Counted from the stretch's first letter, positions 1 through 7,097 are shown. The stretch is DNA of 8,179 bases from Streptococcus sp. (GCA_003521145.1 DOTL01000037.1:36123-44301), one strand, 5' to 3'. The notes: generated from the sequence alone by a model not told the origin. Numbers and translations are program-made.

Positions 1-2
1 CT

Positions 3-185
3 GTAGAGATTATAGAGCTTTTTGAGATGGTGCCACCTCAAGGTTGAGTAAATCAAAAGATAGAAGGCACAATTACTCAAGGTGGAAATAAGGTGGGCAT
101 TAAGGAAGGGAACCCCTCTAGTGACGCTAAAAATAGCATTGACAGTGATAACAAATACACTTACAAAGCTAAGGAAAATTAAACC
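3..185 (+). pseudogene. Unidentified 3' gene fragment entering from the left edge, with an internal in-frame stop
   Basis: One plus-strand frame reads from the window edge as VEIIELFEMVPPQG, then a TGA (45-47). The same frame continues as a hydrophilic stretch ending in DNKYTYKAKEN before a TAA at 183-185. The part before the TGA may be the real C-terminus of a gene lying upstream. The part after it may be read-through noise or the decayed tail of a longer protein. I do not recognise the family. An inverted repeat overlaps the first stop (see 33-85), and a rho-independent terminator follows at 208-230, which fits the end of a transcription unit. Confidence 0.3.
33..85. repeat. Interrupted inverted repeat
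   Basis: CCACC (33-37) and TTGAGTAA (44-51) are complementary to TTACTCAA (73-80) and GGTGG (81-85). This gives a 13-bp potential stem interrupted only by a 6-nt bulge (TCAAGG, 38-43) in the left arm. TTGAGTAAT recurs at 191-199, so the ATTACTCAA arm (72-80) has a second possible partner. No U-tract follows, so it is not a typical terminator. Confidence 0.4.
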
Positions 186-207
186 GATAATTGAGTAATC
201 GAATCTC

Positions 208-230
208 AAGAGGCTGATTTAGCCTTTTTT
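208..230 (+). terminator. Rho-independent terminator
   Basis: The stem AAGAGGCT (208-215) pairs with AGCCTTTT (221-228) with one G-U pair across a 5-nt loop, and is followed by T residues to 230. It lies downstream of the partial reading frame at the left edge and insulates the blp locus from it. Confidence 0.65.
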
Positions 231-550
231 GATAGGATTTTTTGAGATATGGATTGACGTTTTTCATAATGTTATCCCCTTTCGGAATAAAAATAATCAA
301 ATTATGACATCATACGATAGAGATAGGCTCCGAGGCTATCAGCAGTCATGGTTTCCTTTGGAAATACCAGGGCTGGCACAGTAATAATGGTTAGATCAAA
401 TACGTATGCTTGTAGGACTATTTTAGAATGTTTCCTTCTAATAACTATTGTATAACTTTGAAATCGATTTCAATGAACTTGTCCTAAATGACCCCAAATA
501 CGGCTTAAATGGTAATAGTGGAGATGACTTTAAGATTTTTCTTACCGTTT
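231..550. other. Intergenic stretch without an intact gene; possible gene remnants
   Basis: No ORF with a credible start and RBS is present. Two uninterrupted frames look more protein-like than random AT-rich DNA. One is on the minus strand (302-469, stop TAA at 302-304), with a hydrophobic run ending in ADSLGAYLYRMMS. The other is on the plus strand (445-603), containing FNELVLNDPKYGLNG. Neither has a start codon context, and the plus-strand one runs through the blpA promoter, so it cannot be an intact gene here. There is also a perfect 12-bp palindrome, GAAATCGATTTC, at 460-471. I do not recognise either fragment. Confidence 0.35.
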
Positions 551-609
551 GGGACGTATGGCAACTTTTTGGGACGCTGGCTCTTTTTATCCTGAAAATA
601 TGACATACT
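551..609 (+). promoter_or_regulatory. BlpR-regulated promoter of blpABC (direct-repeat operator plus -10)
   Basis: Two direct repeats beginning GGGAC start at 551 and 571, exactly 20 bp apart and separated by a T-rich spacer. A -10-like CATACT lies at 604-609, 33 bp after the start of the second repeat. The same 20/33 geometry occurs at the blpD and blpU promoters. Over 32 bases the operator differs from those copies at only four positions. The -35 region (about 581-586, CTCTTT) is far from consensus, as expected for an activator-dependent promoter bound by a LytTR regulator. The CATACT -10 is weaker than the TATACT of the bacteriocin promoters. Confidence 0.88.
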
Positions 610-643
610 AATCATATGATAATTTGTGATGAAAGGGTTTGGT

Positions 644-2798
644 ATGTTTCGTTTTCGTAGGACTTTTGTCCCTCAAATAGACATGAGGGATTGTGGAGTT
701 GCTGCCTTGGCATTAGTGGCCAAGTACTATGGTTCAGATTATTCATTAGCACATCTGCGTGAGTTGGTGAAGACCAATAAAGAAGGGACAACTGCCTTAG
801 GTCTTGTAGAGGCTGCTAAAAAAATTGGCTTTGAAACGAGAGCTATAAAGGCTGAAATGTCGCTCTTTGAGATGGAAGATGTTCCTTATCCTTTTATTGC
901 TCATGTTAATAAAGATGGGAAGCTTCAACATTATTATGTTATTTATAAAAGCACCAAGGATTATCTGATAATTGGAGACCCTGATCCAAGTGTAAAAGTA
1001 ACTAAAATGACTAAAGAGCGTTTTGAGAAAGAGTGGACAGGTGTTACTCTTTTTATGGGACCGGAACCCAGTTATAAACCACATAAGGATAAGAAAAATG
1101 GACTCTGGGACTTTCTCCCTTTGATCTTTAAACAAAGGTCCTTGATAGCTAATATTGTCTTTGCCAGTCTCTTGGTTACTTTAATAAATATTTTAGGTTC
1201 CTATTATTTACAAGGTATTCTAGACGAATATGTCCCTAATCAAATGAAGTCTACCTTAGGAATTATCTCAATTGGATTAGTTGTGACCTATGTTTTACAA
1301 CAAATGATGACTTTTGCAAGAGATTATCTTCTTAACCATACTGAGTCAGCGATTGACCATTGACGTTATCTTGTCTTACATACGACATATCTTTGAACTC
1401 CCAATGTCTTTTTTTGCCACAAGACGTACAGGGGAGGTTATCTCACGTTTTAGTGATGCTAACTCTATTATCGATGCTCTGGCTTCGACGATATTATCAC
1501 TTTTCCTTGATTTCTCTATTGTGATTATCGTAGGAGGCGTGTTATTGATACAAAATAGCAATCTCTTCAAGCTAGTTCTTTGTTCGGTTCCAATTTATAC
1601 CCTTATCGTCTTTGCCTTTATGAAACCTTTTGAGCGAATGAATCATGACGTCATGCAGAGTAATGCTATGGTTAATTCAGCCATCATTGAGGACATTAAT
1701 GGGATTGAAACCATAAAGTCACTAACCAGCGAAGAAGTATGCTATCAAAAGATTGATGGTGAGTTTGTTGACTATCTAGACAATTCTTTTCGCCTTTCTA
1801 AGTTATCTATACTACAAACATCATTGAAACAAGGTGCTCAACTTATTTTAAATGTACTTATCCTCTGGACAGGTGCTCAGTTGGTGATGGGAAATACCAT
1901 TTCGATAGGACAATTGATTACTTTTAATATGTTGCTTTCCTACTTCACGAATCCTTTGGAAAATATCATTAACCTGCAAACCAAGTTACAGTCTGCTAAG
2001 GTAGCTAATACTAGGCTCAATGAGGTCTATCTGATTGAATCAGAGTTTGGACAAAGTGATGATACCTATCAAGAAGGCATTGCGGATGAAGATATCACTG
2101 TTACGGATTTATCTTATAAATATGGTTTTGGTCGTGATACTTTGACTGATGTCAGTTTGACGATTAGACAAGGAGAAAAAATCAGTTTTGTTGGTGTCAG
2201 TGGATCTGGTAAGACTACTCTAGCTAAAATGTTGGTCAATTTTTATCAACCATATAAGGGGCACATAGATTTTAATGGTCAAAATATTAGTCGCATAGAC
2301 AAGAAAACTCTTCGTCAACATATTAACTATCTCCCTCAGCAATCCTATATATTTAGTGGTAGTGTTTTAGAAAATCTTACTTTAGGTGCAGCACGGGGTA
2401 TTACGCAAGCTGATATTTTGAAAGCTTGTGAAATAGCAGAAATTCGTCAAGATATTGAAAACATGCCTATGGGGTTTCAGACAGAGCTGTCTGATGGAGC
2501 AGGTCTGTCTGGAGGGCAAAAGCAACGTATCGCTTTGGCGCGTGCACTACTAACGAAATCTCCTGTACTAATCTTAGATGAAGCAACTAGCGGATTGGAT
2601 GTTTTGACAGAAAAGCAGGTTATTGATAACCTGCTAGCACTAAAAGATAAAACGATCATCTTTGTAGCACACAGGCTTAGTATCGCTGAGCGGACCGACC
2701 GTATCGTAGTCATTGATCAGGGACGCGTAGTGGAGACAGGTTCTCATCAAGACCTGATGTCTTATCCAGGTTTCTATTATCAATTATTTAGAAAGTGA
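644..2798 (+). pseudogene. blpA: BlpA, peptidase-containing ABC exporter of the pheromone and bacteriocins, broken by a one-base frameshift
   Basis: ComA-type exporters cleave double-glycine leaders and pump out the mature peptide. The ATG at 644 follows AAAGGG at a suitable distance. It gives Cys17 in the QIDMRDCG motif, with His96 and Asp112 completing the C39 peptidase site, and a restored length of 717 aa, the usual size for this family. GTG626 and ATG629 are alternative upstream starts. After RDYLL (about nt 1328-1335) the frame shifts by +1 and stops at TGA 1361-1363, leaving 239 residues: the peptidase and the first membrane segments. The remainder reads on in the next frame as TILSQRLTIDVILSYI to the natural end. 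It keeps Walker A GVSGSGKT (restored 517-524), signature LSGGQ (621-625), Walker B VLILDE (641-646) and H-loop His676. No in-frame ATG with an RBS is available to restart the second part, so function is probably lost. blpB begins 15 nt downstream. Confidence 0.93.
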
Positions 2799-2813
2799 GG
2801 AAAAGGAAACACG

Positions 2814-4181
2814 ATGAATCCACAGTTGTTTAAAAGCACAGAGTTTTACCATCGTCGCTACCACAATATGTCTACTGTTTTGATTACTCCCTTGATTTTG
2901 TTAGTTATTTTCCTTTTTCTCTTCGCTTTTTTTGCTAAGAAGGAAGTTACAGTCACGTCTAGAGGAAGTATAGAGCCAACCAAGGTTATCGCAGTAATCC
3001 AATCAACCAGTGACAATACCATCATAGATAATCAACTGGTTGCTAATAAGGTTGTTAAAAAAGGGGACACCTTAGTTCAGTATTCAGAGACCATGGAGGC
3101 ATCGCAAAAAGAGGGGCTTCAAAAGCAACTAGAACTTTTAAAAAGACAGGAATCAGGTTTGAAAACCTTGCAATCTAGCCTAACGCAGGGAACCAATCTT
3201 TTCCAAGAACAGGAAGACGAGTTTGGTTATCAGAGTACTTTTAACACCTACCTAAGTCAGGCACAGGATATTGACTTGGGTGTGGCTAAAACAAATACAG
3301 AGGTTAATAACCAAGCAGCAATTGCGAGTAATACCGGTTCTGCTATTGATAACCAGATTAGTCAATTGCAGACTCAGGTCTCAGAGTATGAGGCGCTCTC
3401 TCAAGCTATTACCAATCATGAAACGACTTTACCTGAAGGCAATCCTCATCAGGCAACCTTAAATGCCTATAACAGTCAGTATGCTACGACACCGGATGCC
3501 AGTGTAACAGACCAATACCTATCTCAAGTTAATACCAATATTTCGAGCTTGAATGCTTCCATAGGTAATCTAGAAATCCAAAAGGCTGGGACAGGCACAG
3601 TTGCAACTTATGACAATAGTGATAGCACTAAAAAAGAAGCTCTAAAAAATCAATTCTTGCAAAATGCAGGACAGCAATTGAGCTCAGTGGAAACACAAAT
3701 TACCGATACCGAGAGTAAAATCAATCAGGCAGATGTCCTTCTGACTAATACCCTCATCCAGTCACCAGAAGATGGAATCTTACACTTGAGTCAAGCTGAT
3801 AAAAAAGCAACCATGGCTGCGACAGGAACTGAGTTGGCCAAGCTTTATACCGATATGACTCAAACCCAGGAAGTTGCCATTACTTATTATGTGAATTCGG
3901 ATTATGTGCCAAAACTGCAAAAAGGCCAGTCAGTTCGACTGACCTTGGATAAGGTTGGTAATCACGGTACCACAATTATTGGAAAACTTGAGAGTATTGA
4001 TAATTCTGCCACGGAAACAGAAAGGGGGAATGTGTTTAGAGTAACTGCTAGGGCAAGTATTTCAGAAAAAGAAGCCCAAAATCTACGTTACGGTCTAGAA
4101 GGTCGTGTGACAAGCGTTATTGACCAAAAGACCTACTTCAATTACTTTAAAGACAAGTTACTAAACTTGCAAGACCAATAG
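2814..4181 (+). CDS. blpB: BlpB, HlyD/ComB-type membrane-fusion accessory protein of the exporter
   Basis: This 455-aa protein is the partner of BlpA, and ComB-family members are about 450 aa. Residues about 21-41 form a single N-terminal membrane anchor (hydrophobic run ending LFAFFA). It is followed by the family-typical TSRGSIEPTKV segment at the start of the extracytoplasmic part, then a long Gln/Asn/Ser/Thr-rich stretch (about 95-310) with coiled-coil character. A second lipoyl/beta-barrel-like half follows (SPEDGILHLSQ, then a YYVNSDYVPKLQKGQSVRL segment). The ATG is preceded by AGGAAAAGGA. It lies 15 nt after blpA, and its TAG stop overlaps the blpC ribosome binding site, so the three genes are one operon. 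The gene is intact but probably cannot act alone, because its ATPase partner is frameshifted. Confidence 0.93.
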   Translation: MNPQLFKSTEFYHRRYHNMSTVLITPLILLVIFLFLFAFFAKKEVTVTSRGSIEPTKVIAVIQSTSDNTIIDNQLVANKVVKKGDTLVQYSETMEASQKEGLQKQLELLKRQESGLKTLQSSLTQGTNLFQEQEDEFGYQSTFNTYLSQAQDIDLGVAKTNTEVNNQAAIASNTGSAIDNQISQLQTQVSEYEALSQAITNHETTLPEGNPHQATLNAYNSQYATTPDASVTDQYLSQVNTNISSLNASIGNLEIQKAGTGTVATYDNSDSTKKEALKNQFLQNAGQQLSSVETQITDTESKINQADVLLTNTLIQSPEDGILHLSQADKKATMAATGTELAKLYTDMTQTQEVAITYYVNSDYVPKLQKGQSVRLTLDKVGNHGTTIIGKLESIDNSATETERGNVFRVTARASISEKEAQNLRYGLEGRVTSVIDQKTYFNYFKDKLLNLQDQ

Positions 4182-4195
4182 GAGGAGAATTACTG

Positions 4196-4357
4196 ATGGC
4201 TAACAATACGATTAATAACTTTGAAACACTTGATAACCACGCTCTTGAACAAGTCGTAGGTGGAAGTGGGTGGATGGATTATATAAATGGTTTCCTAAAA
4301 GGATTCGGAGGGCAAAGAACGCTTCCAACAAAAGACTATAACATTCCTCAAGTTTAG
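4196..4357 (+). CDS. blpC: BlpC, quorum-sensing pheromone precursor (53 aa)
   Basis: The gene encodes a 23-residue leader (MANNTINNFETLDNHALEQVVGG) shown here only in part: MANNTINNFETLDNHAL, then EQVVGG. Hydrophobic residues sit at -4, -7, -12 and -15 before a canonical Gly-Gly. Cleavage would release a 30-residue peptide beginning SGWMDYINGFLKG and ending TKDYNIPQV, which matches the S. thermophilus BlpC pheromone as I remember it. The peptide should be exported by BlpAB and detected by BlpH. TAGGAGGAG (4179-4187) is a strong RBS that overlaps the blpB stop, with 8 nt to the ATG. The gene is the last of the blpABC operon and ends just before a bidirectional terminator. It is intact, although the exporter that should process it is not. 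Confidence 0.95.
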   Translation: MANNTINNFETLDNHALEQVVGGSGWMDYINGFLKGFGGQRTLPTKDYNIPQV

Positions 4358-4364
4358 GTATAGA

Positions 4365-4386
4365 AAAAAGGCTGTTAGGCCTTTTT
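4365..4386. terminator. Bidirectional terminator shared by convergent blpC and blpH
   Basis: AAAAAGGC (4365-4372) and GCCTTTTT (4379-4386) form a perfect 8-bp stem around a 6-nt loop, with A- and T-rich flanks that supply a U-tract on either strand. The blpH stop codon (TTA on plus, 4375-4377) lies in the loop, and the right arm encodes the last residues of BlpH (KKA). Confidence 0.75.
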
Positions 4387-5715
4387 AGTTATTGTTAATT
4401 GTTGTGTGAATGAGAAATTGTTACTCTGTGTTTCTAAGTTTACATTGATATAGTTATCTAAGATTTCTGTGACATTAGCAAGGCCAATGCCTCGCTCTCG
4501 TCCCTTGTTGGAGACACCTCTTTCAAATATGGTTTTAGTTTCTGTTTGTTCTTCACTTATGGTATTGCTAATAGATAATAGCTGTGAACGATGATCTTCC
4601 CAAAAGCTAATAGTAATTTTATGGTTTTGAGTTTGAATGGCACCTTCAATAGCGTTATCTAAAAAAATAGAAGTGACGATAATGAAGTCCAGAATCTCCA
4701 TCCCAATCAAGTGGATGGGTTCTGGGATGCTAATCTGAGCTTCAATACCTTCTTCTTCTGCTTGTAAAACTTTTGCGGACAGAAGGCTTTTCAAAGTATT
4801 ATCCTGAATATTAACGAGTCTAGCTAAGTCAAAGTTTCTTGTATTTAATCGTTTATCGGATTCTTGAAGCACACTATCATAGACTTCTTTGACAATATCC
4901 ATATCGTCTTTATCTATCCCCAATCGTAATGTGACTAAGAGATTACTATAATCGTGTCTAAAACTACGAACAGAATTGTAGAGACATTCAATATGTTTAT
5001 TGTAGGTGTAGAGATTCTCTAGCTGGAGATTTTTCTGGAAGTCCAATTGTCCTTGAATCATTTCACAAATGTTTCTTTCTAAAAAGACAATCATAATGAA
5101 GAAGAGGACAAGTGAAATAACAACACAGAGTTTTCGAAGCTCCAAAGTTGAAGAGTGAGTAGTGTTTTCAAGATACATGAGGGACTGTAACAGTAGGGTG
5201 TACCCAAACATAAAAAAGTTAGCAACTATAATAATATGTTGAATCGGAGAATTTGATTTCTGCTTTTGAAGTATGGTAAAACTCTCCTTGAATAATTTAA
5301 TAAAGAGAAATGATAGACAAAGAGGTGCGATAGATGAAGGGATGGATATTAATAGAGAGCTTTTATAATCGGTGATACTAATATTAAAAAAAGGAAAGAT
5401 AAAAAAAGTAATCAGTCTTAAACTAAGGTTGTTGAGGATATCAGGGAAGAGACCATTGAAAATCTTTATTTTTAATGGTTTTTTAGTCTTAGTGGATAAA
5501 AGGAAGGAGAGCAGAAGATAGTAGATATCCTCACCCCAGAATTTAATGATAAACCAAGAAGAGTGGTTATAAATAAAATTAAAGGCTAAATTAAAAATAA
5601 GGAGTAGGAAAAAATACCTCAGACGAATCTTCTGTCCCATTAAATAAAGGAAAAGAATAATTTCTAGGCCTGCACTTAAAAGGGTGAGAAAAAGTAGCCA
5701 TAACGTTGTTAACAT
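4375..5715 (-). CDS. blpH: BlpH, pheromone-sensing membrane histidine kinase
   Basis: This 446-aa AgrC/ComD-like (HPK10-type) kinase is the expected BlpC receptor. Residues 1-215 are strongly hydrophobic and hold about six to seven membrane segments, the probable peptide-sensing part. A linker helix leads to the phosphoacceptor box SFRHDYSN (His254). The GHKL ATPase domain follows with N-box FLDNAIEGA (351-359, Asn354) and G-box KGRERGIGLANV (404-415). The atypical short ATPase domain is characteristic of this kinase class. Its ATG overlaps the blpR TAA by one base (TAATG), so translation is coupled and the two genes form a blpR-blpH operon. An AGAGG-containing RBS lies within the end of blpR. 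All key residues are present and I see no frameshift, so sensing should be possible. Confidence 0.93.
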   Translation of the reverse strand: MLTTLWLLFLTLLSAGLEIILFLYLMGQKIRLRYFFLLLIFNLAFNFIYNHSSWFIIKFWGEDIYYLLLSFLLSTKTKKPLKIKIFNGLFPDILNNLSLRLITFFIFPFFNISITDYKSSLLISIPSSIAPLCLSFLFIKLFKESFTILQKQKSNSPIQHIIIVANFFMFGYTLLLQSLMYLENTTHSSTLELRKLCVVISLVLFFIMIVFLERNICEMIQGQLDFQKNLQLENLYTYNKHIECLYNSVRSFRHDYSNLLVTLRLGIDKDDMDIVKEVYDSVLQESDKRLNTRNFDLARLVNIQDNTLKSLLSAKVLQAEEEGIEAQISIPEPIHLIGMEILDFIIVTSIFLDNAIEGAIQTQNHKITISFWEDHRSQLLSISNTISEEQTETKTIFERGVSNKGRERGIGLANVTEILDNYINVNLETQSNNFSFTQQLTITKKA

Positions 5716-6446
5716 TATCTGCCTCTTTCCTCAACAATCTGTGCAATCTTTCCTATCTTCATACGGGATACTGGTAGAACTTGACCATTAATTAAGGTAG
5801 CTTCATAATTGGTCTTGTTGACAGAGATGATCATATCTGTATTGACGATATAGGACCGATGGCATGGGTAGAGCTTTTTGTGTATCTTTTTAAAGTCTGC
5901 CAGATTTGCTCGGATATCCATGAGGGTATGGATAGTCTGGAGGTGAACATGGTGTTTGATATCTGATGTGGATAGGTATAGAATTTGATCCATAGGAAGG
6001 TTTATTAATTGAGACTCTGTTTTGTAGAGAAAAAACTCATCCGTGGTAGTTGCGTTAATAGGGAAGACTTGAGCAATGGTTTCCCCTATTTCTTTTCTAA
6101 AGCTAGCTTCATCTAAGGTTTTATTGATGTATTTATAGGCTGTAACGCCAAAAGCTTGAGGCATGAACTCTATATGTGTAGTGACAAAGGCAATGATAGC
6201 ATAAGGGTTATTTTGGCGTATGATTTTAGCGATATCAAGTCCCTTCTTATCTTCACCTTTAATTTCAATATCAAGAAAGAAAATCTGATCGCTTGTATTA
6301 GAAGTGATAGCTGATAACAACTGGTCAGGTTTGTCAAAAGACTGGACACAAGATGGATCTTTTCCGAAGGATTTAAGTTCATGTGCCACAGCCTCTTCCA
6401 AGCGACCCATCTGAATAGAATTATCTTCTAATAGGTAAATCTTCAA
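5715..6446 (-). CDS. blpR: BlpR, LytTR-family response regulator
   Basis: The 243-aa regulator has an N-terminal receiver domain (about 1-125) with acidic pocket Glu7/Asp8, probable phosphoacceptor Asp59 in IFFLDIEIKG, and conserved Lys109. A C-terminal LytTR DNA-binding domain (about 140-240) contains CHRSYIVNTDMI and the terminal PVSRMKIGKI segment. It should be phosphorylated by BlpH and bind the paired GGGAC repeats at 551, 6593 and 7344. The start is a TTG (6444-6446 on the minus strand) with an AGAGAGG box 8 nt upstream. I see no ATG in this frame with a better site. It is first in the blpR-blpH operon and is read from the consensus promoter at 6489-6517. Confidence 0.93.
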   Translation of the reverse strand: MKIYLLEDNSIQMGRLEEAVAHELKSFGKDPSCVQSFDKPDQLLSAITSNTSDQIFFLDIEIKGEDKKGLDIAKIIRQNNPYAIIAFVTTHIEFMPQAFGVTAYKYINKTLDEASFRKEIGETIAQVFPINATTTDEFFLYKTESQLINLPMDQILYLSTSDIKHHVHLQTIHTLMDIRANLADFKKIHKKLYPCHRSYIVNTDMIISVNKTNYEATLINGQVLPVSRMKIGKIAQIVEERGR

Positions 6447-6488
6447 GGTCTAGTCCTCTCTTTTATGACGAATACTGTTTATTGAAAA

Positions 6489-6517
6489 ATTGTAACATAA
6501 AGAAAACGGTTTTTCAA
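6489..6517 (-). promoter_or_regulatory. Sigma-A promoter of blpR-blpH
   Basis: On the minus strand TTGAAA (6512-6517) and TACAAT (6489-6494) are separated by exactly 17 bp. A-rich sequence lies just upstream of the -35, and an A13 run (6541-6553 on plus as T13) lies further upstream, possibly acting as an UP element. There is no GGGAC repeat pair on this side, so the two-component operon appears to be expressed independently of BlpR. Confidence 0.78.
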
Positions 6518-6540
6518 TTTTTTATGAGTGGAAAATGAGA

Positions 6541-6553
6541 TTTTTTTTTTTTT
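6541..6553. repeat. 13-base T homopolymer between divergent promoters
   Basis: An uninterrupted run of 13 T lies between the blpRH promoter and the blpD operator (starting at 6593). It is the longest homopolymer I noticed in the window and could vary in length by slipped-strand mispairing. Confidence 0.8.
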
Positions 6554-6592
6554 CTGAATTTTAGAAACAATATACATTAGGAATTACCATTC

Positions 6593-6651
6593 GGGACATA
6601 TAGCCACTTTTTGGGACGCTAGCTCTGATAGAGACACTTGAATGCTATACT
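6593..6651 (+). promoter_or_regulatory. BlpR-regulated promoter of blpD unit
   Basis: Direct repeats starting GGGAC at 6593 and 6613 (20 bp apart) precede TATACT (6646-6651), which is 33 bp from the second repeat. The -35 region (about CTCTGA, 6623-6628) is poor, in keeping with activation by a bound regulator. The transcript is expected to start near 6658, immediately at the 5' hairpin described at 6657-6674. Confidence 0.9.
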
Positions 6652-6656
6652 AAAGA

Positions 6657-6674
6657 TGTGATTGAGAGATCACA
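6657..6674 (+). promoter_or_regulatory. Short 5' UTR hairpin of the blpD transcript
   Basis: TGTGAT (6657-6662) and ATCACA (6669-6674) form a perfect 6-bp stem with loop TGAGAG. It sits at or near the predicted transcription start, well before the RBS (AGGAGG, 6688-6693). An identical copy precedes blpU at 7408-7425. A stem at the extreme 5' end could protect the mRNA from 5'-end-dependent decay. Confidence 0.45.
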
Positions 6675-6701
6675 CGATAAAAATTTTAGGAGGTAGTTGC
6701 C

Positions 6702-6878
6702 ATGGCAACTCAAACAATTGAAAACTTTAACACCCTCGACCTCGAAACACTTGCTAGTGTTGAGGGTGGGTTGTCCTGTGATGAGGGGATGCTGGCAGTA
6801 GGAGGACTTGGTGCTGTAGGTGGCCCGTGGGGAGCTGTCGGTGGGGTGTTAGTAGGTGCAGCCTTATACTGTTTCTAA
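6702..6878 (+). CDS. blpD: BlpD, class II bacteriocin precursor (58 aa)
   Basis: The leader of 23 residues ends VEGG, with Leu/Val at -4, -7, -12 and Phe at -15. It is followed by a 35-residue mature peptide starting LSCDEGMLAVGGLG and ending ALYCF. The mature part is Gly/Ala/Val rich with GxxxG-like spacing, typical of pore-forming class II peptides. It has two cysteines (Cys26 and Cys57 of the precursor) near its ends that probably form a disulfide. It matches my memory of BlpD from the S. thermophilus thermophilin 9 locus. AGGAGG (6688-6693) lies 8 nt from the ATG. It is first in its operon, under the BlpR promoter at 6593-6651. Export depends on BlpA, which is broken here. Confidence 0.92.
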   Translation: MATQTIENFNTLDLETLASVEGGLSCDEGMLAVGGLGAVGGPWGAVGGVLVGAALYCF

Positions 6879-6896
6879 TTTGTATGGGAGGAATTT

Positions 6897-7097
6897 ATGA
6901 ATAATAAACAACTTGAAAGATTTAAAAAACTGGATACAAATGCATTGTCTAATGTAAGTGGTCAAGGCTATGGTGCTCAATGTGTTATTGGTACTGCCGG
7001 AATGACGATTGTCGGTGCAGCTTTCTTTGGCATCGCAGGTGCAGGAGCTGGATTTGCAGGCGGGAGCACAGCATTTTGTTATGGTACAGCTGAATAA
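6897..7097 (+). CDS. Second class II bacteriocin-like peptide with a Gly-Gln processing site (66 aa)
   Basis: A double-glycine-type leader (MNNKQLERFKKLDTNAL, then SNVSGQ) aligns position by position with that of BlpD: Phe9, Leu12, Leu17 and Val20 fall at -15, -12, -7 and -4. The usual second Gly at -1 is Gln23. The presumed mature part (24-66) is Gly/Ala rich with several GxxxG-type spacings (AFFGIAGAGAGFAGG) and two cysteines (Cys29, Cys61), like BlpD. It lies 18 nt after blpD with GGGAGGA (6886-6892) as RBS, so the two are co-translated and could form a two-peptide bacteriocin. An alternative reading is cleavage after Ser-Gly, which would shift the leader motif by one residue. It is not an immunity protein by composition. 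I do not assign a symbol. Confidence 0.82.
   Translation: MNNKQLERFKKLDTNALSNVSGQGYGAQCVIGTAGMTIVGAAFFGIAGAGAGFAGGSTAFCYGTAE

Larger units (their letters stand above)
6591..6770 (+). repeat. Promoter-leader module, copy 1 (pairs with 7342-7521)
   Basis: This 180-bp block contains operator, -10, 5' UTR, RBS and the 23-codon leader of blpD. It matches the block at 7342-7521 with about six substitutions and no gaps. Similarity stops at the leader cleavage site, and the cargo sequences are unrelated at base level. Confidence 0.92.

Noticed and set aside
322..340. Imperfect palindrome GATAG-CTC-GAG-CTATC as an operator
   Set aside because: It is unrelated to the GGGAC operators, lies over 200 bp from the blpA promoter, and falls in a coding-like minus-strand frame, so chance or gene-remnant origin is likelier.
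797..1135. Antisense and alternative-frame ORFs inside blpA, blpB and blpR (also 1376-1570, 2477-2713, 3271-3462, 6170-6382)
   Set aside because: They lie wholly within convincing coding sequence, lack RBS and motifs, and look like shadows of the real frames.
1314..2798. Treating the second part of blpA as an independent transporter gene
   Set aside because: Its first codon is a TTG with no RBS, and the first 31 codons complete the upstream protein in register. Joining the two frames with one base removed gives the standard 717-aa exporter.
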